Under the pieces are notes generated by a model. That model ran no database searches. It had not been told where the DNA came from and saw only the letters and a list, made by a program, of their open reading frames with translations. From an uncultured Prevotella sp. (GTDB lineage: Bacteria; Bacteroidota; Bacteroidia; Bacteroidales; Bacteroidaceae), in contig CAAGSA010000097.1 of the NCBI GenBank assembly GCA_900772835.1, positions 1-11,834 on the forward strand: a stretch of 11,834 bases of DNA, written 5' to 3'. Made by a program: the position numbers and the translations under genes. How positions within the stretch are numbered: position 1 is the stretch's first letter; every line of letters begins with the position of its first letter. This document shows positions 5,870 through 11,834 of this stretch, one piece after another.

Positions 5870-8800
5870 ATGAAAAAAATCTTTTCACTAAAGTCCATGA
5901 CAGCATGGAGCATCATGCTGCTCGTGGCGATTCTTGCCGTTCCTTTGGGGGCGAAGGCACAGAAAACATTCGGATTCCAGGACAATTTCGATTATCCTTT
6001 GGGCAATCTCTTTGGTCAGGGAGACTGGATGCACGACACCAACAAGCAGACCCAAAACCCCATCCAGGTGGTGGAGAAAACCCTTTCCTACGAGGGCTAC
6101 AGCGACGGTGCGAACGGAAAGTGCGTGAAGCTGGGCAGCGCGAAATCGTCGGAGAAACTGCAGAAGCGCTTTGATGAAGACGACAATGGAGTGCTCGAAG
6201 GCAACATCTATTATTCCGCACTCATCAACATTGAGGAACAGCCCACCGGCGACTGCTACCCGATGGCACTCACCCTGCGCACAAAGGCATCGGTAGTGGC
6301 AGAAGGCAAGAGCGGCATCGACCTCGGCCGCTTGTATTTAGGAAAAGGCAATGCCGACGACGAAGTGAAGGTGGGCATAGAGCGCGGCGGAACAAAGGTG
6401 GTTTACTCCTCCACGCCGCTGAAGCTCAACCAGACATACCTCGTGGTGGTGAGATACGAAATACAGCCGAACCCCGAATACAGCGGACAGGGACTGGACA
6501 ACGTGTACCTGTACGTGAACCCGACCGACTTCAACAACCTGCCGGCAGAGGCAGATGCCGTGGTGGACGGAGTGAACAACTCGTCGAGCGGAGTGAAGAA
6601 CTACGGCCTGCAGGGCTTTGCCATCCGCCAGAGCACCACGTCGAAGGCTACTGCACCGGTGATGTACATCGGTTCGGTGCGCGTGGCTGACACATACAAA
6701 GGACTCTTCGGCGAGTCTGGCGCGGATACAAAGGCAAAGTTCAACGTGTCGAAGAAAAATTTCGAACTGGGAATGGTATACACCGACGATGTGTATGAGG
6801 AGACGGTAAAGGTGACGGGAATGAACCTCACGGGCGACGTGAGCGTGGAGTCATCGTCGCCGGCTGTTGTCGTAACCCCAGCCACACTCCCGGCAGCCGA
6901 CGTGATGGGCGCCGACGGAGCAGCGCTGAACATAAAGGTGACCTACACCGAAGGCGCGCAGAATGCCACCGTTACGCTGAAGACCGAGGGAGCGGAAGAT
7001 ATCACACTGAAGCTCTCGTGGACTGGAGTCAGCATCCCGGAGATAGAGAACATCAAGCAGCTCTACAGCAAAGACCCCGATGCGGGGCTGTCATACAGAT
7101 ATAAGGGCGAAGCCACGATAACCTTCAAAGACAAGGGAGCCGCGAACACGACATACTATCTGCAGGATGCCACGGGCGCGATAAATCTGGTCGACGAATA
7201 CGGAATTCTCGACACCGACTACAACGTGGGCGACAAGCTCACCGGCACTATACTCGGTATACAGAGCGTAGGAGGTACTATCGGTGCCGTAGCATTCTCC
7301 ACCAACCTCGGCAGCGTGGTATCCACAGGCAACACAGTGGTTCCCGTTGAGGCTACTCTCTCACAGCTCAAGGCGGCTCCTGCCGACTACATACAGCAGC
7401 TGGTGACGGTGAAGAACCTGAAGTTCAAGGACGTTGCCGACGGCGCTGTCTTTGCCGAAGGTATGGTGCAGCCGGTGGTTACCGACGGAACGGAAGAGGC
7501 AAAGGTGCGCATCTTCAAGGGCACATCGCTCATCGGCAAGAACATACCTACTGCCGACGTGACGCTCACCGGACTCTTCACCTCGATGAAGGCGATGCTC
7601 ATCGCTCCGCGCGGTATTGAGGACATTGCCGAGCAGCAGCCGCAGGGTGCCCCCGAGATAACGTTCACACCGGAGAAGATAGAGCAGAAGGCTGGCGCAG
7701 TGGGCAAGACCGTGGAGGTGGCAACAATCCACGTGTCGGCAAAGAACATGAAGCAAACCACTACTTTCGAGCTTGCAGGAAAGAACGCCGACCAGTTCGC
7801 ACTCTCTATGACGAGAATCGAGAAAGGCTCTACCGAGGCCGACATCGTGATTACGTACACTCCGACGGAGGTTGCCGTACACAAGGCATACATCATGGTG
7901 AACTGCCCGAGCATCGACGACTACTACAAGACCATCAACTTCAGCGCTTACGCCATCGACGAGCTGAATCCGCCTACCATCACACTCAATCCGCAGACGC
8001 TGCCGAAATTCACAGCCAAGGTGGACGAGAAGAGCGAGCAGACCATCGAGGTGACCACCGCAAACATGCCGGACTATGCCTACGTGAAGGTGAAGGATGC
8101 CGGACAGTTCTTGCTCGGCACCACGATGCTCCTGCGCAACGCGAAGAACACGCTGAAGATCACCTTCCAGCCCAAGAAGGCTGGCACATACACCACAGCA
8201 CTCGTCTTCTCTGCCCTCGGCATGGACGACGTGGAGGTGCCGCTGGAGGGCGTTGCCACGGGCGAAGTGCCGGAGCAGCCGACAGAGGGTGTAGAATTCG
8301 TGCTCAGCGAGGAGAATCCGCTGACGCAGCTGAACGAGAAATTCGACAATACCGTGCACAACAAGCCGCTGGAGATTGACCGCTGGACAAACTCCGCGCT
8401 GGACGGCACACGCGCATGGTGGGGATACAAGTTCATGGACTACGACAGGGAATCGCCGAACGAGAACGTGGCTAAGGTCACTGCATTTGACAGCCAGATA
8501 GAGCCGGGCAAGGGCACTTCCGCACAGATGATTCTCGTCACTCCGCCGCTCGACTTCAAGAACTCGGCATCGAAGAAGTTCACGTTCAGAGTGCGCGGCG
8601 ACTATCTGCAGGACAACCAGACGGATGTGCTCGAATTGTGCTACATCGACCTCGCCGAAGGCACCACCTATGTGCAGCCGATAGCGGAATGCCGCATGCC
8701 ATGCACGAAGGACGAGAGCGGAAAGTGGTTCCCCTATGAGGTGGACCTCGCCGGACAGCAGATTGCCGACGTGTTCTTCATGGGATTCCGCTTCACTACC

Positions 8801-9052
8801 ACTCGCGGACGTGACAATTCTGCCACGTATTACATCGACGATGTGACCTACGGTCTCCCCACCACCGCCATTTCCACCGCCGCAGCAGCCGGCGAGGGCA
8901 GGGTGGAGGTTTACGACCTCTCTGGAAACAAGGTTGCTGAGAAGAACGCTGTAACAGTGGCACAGGCTACGGGCGGACTTGCCAAGGGCATATACATCGT
9001 GAAGACGGTTTCTGCCTCTGGCATCAGCACGAGCAAGGTGCAGGTGAAGTGA
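5870..9052 (+). CDS. Large secreted modular protein with type IX secretion sorting domain and choice-of-anchor-J-like domain
   Basis: 1060 residues. A signal peptide (1-30, cut after AKA before QKTF) is followed by a jelly-roll-like domain (about 31-280; FQDNFDYPLGNLFGQGDW, YLVVVRYE, YIGSVRV). An Ig-like region follows (about 290-390), then an OB-fold-like region of the kind seen in Bacteroidetes surface proteins (about 390-590; YYLQDATGAINLVDEYG, GDKLTG), then two Ig-like regions (about 596-697 and 702-797). Residues about 815-993 (LNEKFDN, RWTNSAL, WWGYKF, YYIDDVTYG) resemble the cleaved-adhesin/choice-of-anchor-J fold. The tail (about 1008-1060; VEVYDLSGNKV, GLAKGIYIVK, KVQVK) is a type A type IX sorting domain, so the protein should cross the outer membrane and be cleaved and surface-attached or released. 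No catalytic residues were recognised; adhesion or glycan/protein binding is the likely role. It is monocistronic, with its own promoter and terminator. Confidence 0.87.
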   Translation: MKKIFSLKSMTAWSIMLLVAILAVPLGAKAQKTFGFQDNFDYPLGNLFGQGDWMHDTNKQTQNPIQVVEKTLSYEGYSDGANGKCVKLGSAKSSEKLQKRFDEDDNGVLEGNIYYSALINIEEQPTGDCYPMALTLRTKASVVAEGKSGIDLGRLYLGKGNADDEVKVGIERGGTKVVYSSTPLKLNQTYLVVVRYEIQPNPEYSGQGLDNVYLYVNPTDFNNLPAEADAVVDGVNNSSSGVKNYGLQGFAIRQSTTSKATAPVMYIGSVRVADTYKGLFGESGADTKAKFNVSKKNFELGMVYTDDVYEETVKVTGMNLTGDVSVESSSPAVVVTPATLPAADVMGADGAALNIKVTYTEGAQNATVTLKTEGAEDITLKLSWTGVSIPEIENIKQLYSKDPDAGLSYRYKGEATITFKDKGAANTTYYLQDATGAINLVDEYGILDTDYNVGDKLTGTILGIQSVGGTIGAVAFSTNLGSVVSTGNTVVPVEATLSQLKAAPADYIQQLVTVKNLKFKDVADGAVFAEGMVQPVVTDGTEEAKVRIFKGTSLIGKNIPTADVTLTGLFTSMKAMLIAPRGIEDIAEQQPQGAPEITFTPEKIEQKAGAVGKTVEVATIHVSAKNMKQTTTFELAGKNADQFALSMTRIEKGSTEADIVITYTPTEVAVHKAYIMVNCPSIDDYYKTINFSAYAIDELNPPTITLNPQTLPKFTAKVDEKSEQTIEVTTANMPDYAYVKVKDAGQFLLGTTMLLRNAKNTLKITFQPKKAGTYTTALVFSALGMDDVEVPLEGVATGEVPEQPTEGVEFVLSEENPLTQLNEKFDNTVHNKPLEIDRWTNSALDGTRAWWGYKFMDYDRESPNENVAKVTAFDSQIEPGKGTSAQMILVTPPLDFKNSASKKFTFRVRGDYLQDNQTDVLELCYIDLAEGTTYVQPIAECRMPCTKDESGKWFPYEVDLAGQQIADVFFMGFRFTTTRGRDNSATYYIDDVTYGLPTTAISTAAAAGEGRVEVYDLSGNKVAEKNAVTVAQATGGLAKGIYIVKTVSASGISTSKVQVK

Positions 9053-9098
9053 TAAAAACGGAACTGAAGAATTCCTGAATAACACACACCATATATAC

Positions 9099-9145
9099 AA
9101 GGGCGGTATGGAGTTCGCATTGCGGATTTCCATGCCGCCCTTTTT
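9099..9145 (+). terminator. Intrinsic terminator after the type IX cargo gene
   Basis: GGGCGGTATGGA (9101-9112) pairs with TCCATGCCGCCC (9129-9140) over 12 positions with one G-U pair, extended by AA upstream against TT, and is followed by TTTTT at 9141-9145. It begins 46 bases after the stop codon of the 1060-residue protein. Confidence 0.9.
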
Positions 9146-9642
9146 AACGTAAAGTAACAGTCAAATGTTAAATCCACACGCCGCCGGTGCTCTGAGAATC
9201 GAATATTTGCGAGGTTCAGAAATTTCGTCCGCAAAAATCGCAAAATTTCCTCGTTCGCGCAAGGTGTTGTCTATTAGATGGTTATGCTCTTCGCTGTTTT
9301 GAAAAGCACCGGAAAGTGCAGTGATTCATATCGAACGCTTTGATCGTTCGATATGAACGGTTGAAGAGTTTGTGATGAAAAACTGGTGCCGCATACTGCT
9401 CCCGGAGCTGATTTTGCCCGTTTTTGTATTCTTCTGCTTTACATTCCGCTCTTTCCTGCCTGGCTCCTGCGGCTGCCGTTTTGGTGCAACGGGCAAGAAT
9501 GGGCAATAAGGGGATTTTACGGTGTAAACAATTTTGAATTGCGCGTGTTAAATTCCAGTTCCCCGTTTGTAAACGTTTGTTAATCCGTGGCGTGTTCCTA
9601 CCACGCTTTAGGGGAAACCATACCGCGTTTTATGGTTTTCCC
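9146..9642. other. Gene-free intergenic block rich in inverted repeats
   Basis: No credible protein gene is seen on either strand; the short ORFs lack starts, codon bias and recognisable domains. The block holds several dyads. A nested pair set spans 9184-9312: CCGGTGCT with AGCACCGG outside, and GAAATTT/AAATTTC plus CGAG/CTCG inside. A perfect 13-bp hairpin lies at 9325-9357. A 9-bp pair TTGCCCGTT/AACGGGCAA is at 9414-9422 and 9488-9496. A bulged hairpin ends the block. It may hold a structured RNA, a dispersed intergenic repeat, or the remains of a lost gene; the sequence does not decide. Confidence 0.5.
9325..9357. repeat. Perfect 13-bp inverted repeat with 7-base loop
   Basis: TTCATATCGAACG (9325-9337) and CGTTCGATATGAA (9345-9357) are exact complements around the loop CTTTGAT. 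No T-run follows on either strand, so it is not a standard intrinsic terminator. It may be an operator dyad or part of an RNA structure. Confidence 0.75.
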
Positions 9643-9644
9643 CT
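9610..9644. repeat. Bulged hairpin just upstream of the first promoter of the His-rich gene
   Basis: AGGGGAAACCATA (9610-9622) pairs with TATGGTTTTCCCCT (9631-9644) with one bulged T and an 8-base loop. Its right arm touches the -33 element (9643-9646) of the proposed upstream promoter, so it could be a protein-binding site or the terminator of an RNA made from the preceding block. Confidence 0.6.
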
Positions 9645-9674
9645 TGTGCCGTCGGCGGCAGGTTTGTATCTTTG
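9643..9674 (+). promoter_or_regulatory. Upstream promoter candidate (P1) of the His-rich protein gene
   Basis: CTTG at 9643-9646, a 20-base spacer, and TATCTTTG at 9667-9674 followed by CAT. The -7 element matches TAnnTTTG fully; the -33 element matches three of four bases. A transcript from here would have a leader of about 110 bases. Confidence 0.6.
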
Positions 9675-9716
9675 CATAAGATAAGCTGCATCTCAGCATA
9701 ACAATCAAGCAAGCTT

Positions 9717-9747
9717 GTTGTTCTGCATTCGATTTGCATTATCTTTG
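9717..9747 (+). promoter_or_regulatory. Proximal promoter candidate (P2) of the His-rich protein gene
   Basis: GTTG at 9717-9720, a 19-base spacer, and TATCTTTG at 9740-9747, again followed by CAT. The spacing is exactly that of the Bacteroides consensus. Transcription should start near 9754, about 36 bases before the ATG at 9790. Confidence 0.75.
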
Positions 9748-9789
9748 CATCAGAAACAAAAGTAATAACCCTCAAAAAATATTTGGATT

Positions 9790-10332
9790 ATGAAACGGAC
9801 ATTATCAGCAATTGTATTGGCATTAGTGGTTGCATTATCGGCAAACGCACAGAGACTTACCGACATCCAGGCGGAGGCACGCTTCATCACCGACAAGATG
9901 ATGGTGGAACTGGGATTGGGCAATAGCCATCGGAACAGTTTACTGAATATCAACCTTACGTATCTGAACGGTATCAAGGGTCGTCGCGACATTGATGCCT
10001 ACGGATGGGAATACCGCAACAGGCAGCTCAGACGTATGCTCTCCGACAGGCAGTGGAGAAAGTTCAGGGATTCGTATTATTTCTACCGACCCATCAGCTG
10101 GCGCGACGATGCCTACGTGCACAACATATACGTGAAATACCCGAAGCACGGTTGGAACAACGGTCGCTACAACCCTCACCGTCATGGATGCAAGCCGCAC
10201 AAGCACTGGAAACAGGAAAAGCACTGGAAGCACGACAAGCATCATAAGCACCATAAGCACGACAAACACTATAAGCATCATAAGCACTATAAGCATGGCG
10301 ACAGGCACTGCAAACACCATTGTAGGGACTGA
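9790..10332 (+). CDS. Small exported protein with histidine-rich C-terminal tail
   Basis: 180 residues. A signal peptide (MKRTLSAIVLALVVALSANA, cut before QR) sends it to the periplasm or beyond. The body (about 21-126) is helical and polar: LTDIQAEARFITDKMMVELG, then RDIDAYGWEYRNRQLRRML, then DRQWRKFRDSYYFYRP. The repeated LTDIQ-like and LSDRQW segments recall the LTxxQ motifs of Spy/CpxP-type periplasmic proteins, but this is a resemblance only. The last 54 residues hold 19 His, many Lys and 3 Cys in a degenerate KHxKH(H/Y/D) pattern, which suggests binding of nickel, copper or zinc, or of polyanions. The gene is monocistronic and preceded by two promoter candidates. The family is not named with certainty; the metal-binding role is inferred from composition. 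Confidence 0.82.
   Translation: MKRTLSAIVLALVVALSANAQRLTDIQAEARFITDKMMVELGLGNSHRNSLLNINLTYLNGIKGRRDIDAYGWEYRNRQLRRMLSDRQWRKFRDSYYFYRPISWRDDAYVHNIYVKYPKHGWNNGRYNPHRHGCKPHKHWKQEKHWKHDKHHKHHKHDKHYKHHKHYKHGDRHCKHHCRD
10196..10320 (+). repeat. Degenerate short tandem repeat encoding the His/Lys tail
   Basis: The DNA is built from variants of CAYAARCAY (for example CATAAGCACCATAAGCAC), giving an imperfect 6-to-9-base periodicity. Such a tract can expand or shrink by slippage without leaving the frame, so tail length may differ between strains. On the opposite strand it reads as an artificial Val/Leu/Met-rich stretch. Confidence 0.8.
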
Positions 10333-10448
10333 AGATGAGATAGGGCGATATTTGGTTAAATGGAGTGTAAAATAGTTAATGTGATACAAATGTGTATAAA
10401 CACTACGTTTTTTTATGCTTTTATTTACGTACATTAGATTTTTCAGCC

Positions 10449-10456
10449 TATATTTG
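10449..10456 (+). promoter_or_regulatory. Probable -7 element of the RloA-like ATPase gene
   Basis: TATATTTG matches the Bacteroidetes -7 consensus and lies 37 bases before the ATG at 10493, a distance like that of the promoters at 5795 and 9717. No convincing TTTG sits 19 bases upstream; the nearest candidate is TTTA with a 21-base spacer, so the promoter is probably weak or assisted. Confidence 0.5.
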
Positions 10457-10492
10457 TATTGATATTACAATAAAAGACTAAATACAACAATC

Positions 10493-11773
10493 ATGATAAG
10501 AGAATTTTGGGTAAGGAATTACCTTTCTATTTGTGATAAGCAAGAATTAAATTTCTTGGCAAAAGGTCCGTCTTCTGAACTTGTCACAGAAATTGCTGAA
10601 GGGGTGTTCTTATATAAATTAGGCATTTTGTATGGTTCTAATGCTTCAGGAAAGTCTAATATGTTGATTGCATTGAATGAAGTTTTTAGGTTGTTGACCA
10701 TGCCAAAATCAGATGCAACCAAAAGAATTAATGGAAGCATTCCTTTCATTCTCACAAAGAATAATCCCACTGAGATGCATGTTTCTTTTTATGCGAATAG
10801 TATTCGATATGATTATGATGTGTCCTTTAATGATAAATATATATTGAAGGAGTCCTTATTCTATTATCCCAACAAGTCTAAGGCTTTGTTCTATGAGCGC
10901 TTATTTGTTGGTGATAACATACAGGCAGATATCAAATTTGGTCCAAGTCTCAAACTGCAAATAAAGACTCAAGATAGCATTCGTGAGAACACGTTGAATA
11001 ACCATAGTGTATTGTCTGTGTGTAGTAAGGCTGCGCTGAAAGAGGATATTGCGCCTTTCAACGTTCTACATAGCTGGATTATGGATAACTATCATGATGT
11101 TGACGGGGATGGAGAGAAAGGTATTGTTGAAATATTAAAAGATGCTTACAATACCCCTCCCAAAAGGAAGTTCTATAATACTATGTTGCAAAAGGCTGAT
11201 TTGAATATACTTGAATTTATGCCTGTTGTTGAAGATCGTTTGGTTCCGTCGGAATATCGTGAGCGCATTCAAAAGGAAAATATTCCTGAAGAAATGAAAG
11301 AAGCCTTGCTTAAGCCAACAGCGGATTCTGTTGCGTTTGTTAATCATTCTATCAATGGTGATTTTGATATTCCACTCAAATGGCAGTCAAAAGGAACTAT
11401 AAAATATATACGCATTTTGGATGCGTTATATGACATGATAACCAGTTCTCATGTATACTATCTTGATGAACTGGGAGAAGATTTACACAATGATCTTTTA
11501 TATTACTATCTCAATGTTTTCATTTTCAACTCAAGCCAGTCGCAGCTGATTATTACGAGTCAGGAGACGACACTTTTGTCACAGGACTTGATTAATGAAA
11601 ACCGAGGTGTTGTGTGGTTTGTCGAAAAGAACAAGGAGACTGCATCGTCCGTGTATGCACGTGGCGATTCATTTGGCTTACACAAAAACCTGTCGCTTTA
11701 CAATTCCTATCGCATTGGCCGATTGGGTGCAAAGCCGGAATTAGGTAGTATCTTTATAAATCTGGAGGACTGA
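10493..11773 (+). CDS. AAA family ATPase, RloA-like (probable defence or abortive-infection ATPase)
   Basis: 426 residues, the usual length of RloA-type (COG1106, AAA_15/AAA_21) ABC/SMC-like ATPases. The N-terminus MIREFWVRNYLSI is the typical first strand. Walker A is GSNASGKS at 48-55. The signature-like motif is WQSKGT at 297-302. Walker B is VYYLDELGEDLH, with D325 and E326. The switch position reads ITSQETTLL at 354-362, where related ATPases usually have a His (TTH). The C-terminal SLYNSYRIGRLGAKPELGSI is characteristic of the RloA group. RloA is usually followed by RloB, together linked to restriction loci and phage defence; only 61 bases remain and no RloB start is recognisable. The gene is clearly AT-rich compared with the rest of the window, which suggests horizontal acquisition. 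Family call is good; the defence role is by family association. Confidence 0.87.
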   Translation: MIREFWVRNYLSICDKQELNFLAKGPSSELVTEIAEGVFLYKLGILYGSNASGKSNMLIALNEVFRLLTMPKSDATKRINGSIPFILTKNNPTEMHVSFYANSIRYDYDVSFNDKYILKESLFYYPNKSKALFYERLFVGDNIQADIKFGPSLKLQIKTQDSIRENTLNNHSVLSVCSKAALKEDIAPFNVLHSWIMDNYHDVDGDGEKGIVEILKDAYNTPPKRKFYNTMLQKADLNILEFMPVVEDRLVPSEYRERIQKENIPEEMKEALLKPTADSVAFVNHSINGDFDIPLKWQSKGTIKYIRILDALYDMITSSHVYYLDELGEDLHNDLLYYYLNVFIFNSSQSQLIITSQETTLLSQDLINENRGVVWFVEKNKETASSVYARGDSFGLHKNLSLYNSYRIGRLGAKPELGSIFINLED

Positions 11774-11834
11774 TTTTTCCTCTATTATTTCCGCTATACC
11801 TCGCGACCGTATGACAATCAAGAGCCATTGCTCA
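11774..11834. other. Right-edge sequence after the ATPase gene, unassigned
   Basis: An ATG at 11810 opens a frame of eight codons to the edge, and a - strand frame is open from the edge into the ATPase gene until about 11745. Neither can be identified. The sequence does not resemble the start of an RloB protein. Confidence 0.4.

Noticed and set aside
7361..9133. 590-codon open frame on the - strand opposite the type IX cargo gene
   Set aside because: It mirrors a clear secreted protein, has Leu/Val/His/Arg-rich low-complexity content and no recognisable domain.
9386..9583. 65-codon + strand frame and an opposing 74-codon frame in the intergenic block
   Set aside because: No promoter, no domain, Trp/Phe/Pro-rich content typical of non-coding DNA; the + frame needs a GTG start.
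10392..10414. Possible terminator GTGT-ATAA-ACAC followed by seven T after the His-rich gene
   Set aside because: The stem is only 4 bp and AT-flanked, too weak to call; the T-run alone is not evidence.
9940..10434. - strand frame with a long Val/Leu/Met stretch that looks like membrane segments
   Set aside because: The hydrophobic stretch is simply the reverse reading of the CAY/AAR codons of the His/Lys tail.
1..11834. CRISPR array, tRNA, rRNA, insertion sequence or replication origin
   Set aside because: No regular spaced repeats, cloverleaf, rRNA segment, transposase or clustered origin boxes were seen.

Overview
The window looks like chromosomal DNA from a Bacteroidales bacterium, most probably Prevotella in the broad sense. 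Evidence: Bacteroidetes-type promoters (TTTG, about 19 bases, TAnnTTTG), a C-terminal type IX secretion sorting domain, a DUF3943 outer-membrane protein, and the end of an AAA-ATPase/PD-(D/E)XK family protein that is expanded in Prevotella and Bacteroides. All recognised genes lie on the + strand. Most have moderately high GC and a GC-rich third position, which produces long meaningless ORFs on the opposite strand.

Layout. (1) 1-168: C-terminal end of an AAA-ATPase-like/PD-(D/E)XK protein that seems to have lost its nuclease domain by an in-frame deletion. (2) 234-2753: a large outer-membrane protein with N-terminal GVQ(I/L) surface repeats, two barrel-like parts and a DUF3943 core, followed by a strong hairpin. 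(3) 3088-5582: a probable four-gene operon. It encodes an ECF sigma factor, a single-pass membrane protein in the anti-sigma position, an unrecognised exported protein and a small DUF2442 protein. It ends in a strong intrinsic terminator at 5629-5705. (4) 5870-9052: a 1060-residue secreted modular protein with a textbook promoter and a type IX sorting tail, closed by a terminator. (5) 9146-9789: about 640 bases without a convincing gene but with several dyads and two promoters in tandem. (6) 9790-10332: a small exported protein with a very His-rich tail. (7) 10493-11773: an AT-rich RloA-like AAA ATPase, probably acquired by transfer and probably a defence gene.

How the parts may work together: the operon at 3088-5582 has the shape of an envelope-sensing circuit, with a sigma factor in the cytoplasm, a membrane regulator and a periplasmic partner. 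Its target genes cannot be read from the window. The flanking surface proteins (DUF3943 protein, type IX cargo, His-rich protein) are envelope or secreted products, but nothing in the sequence proves that the sigma factor controls them. The least-described items are the sigma operon with its unknown exported member, the truncated ATPase/nuclease gene, and the dyad-rich intergenic block at 9.18-9.65 kb.
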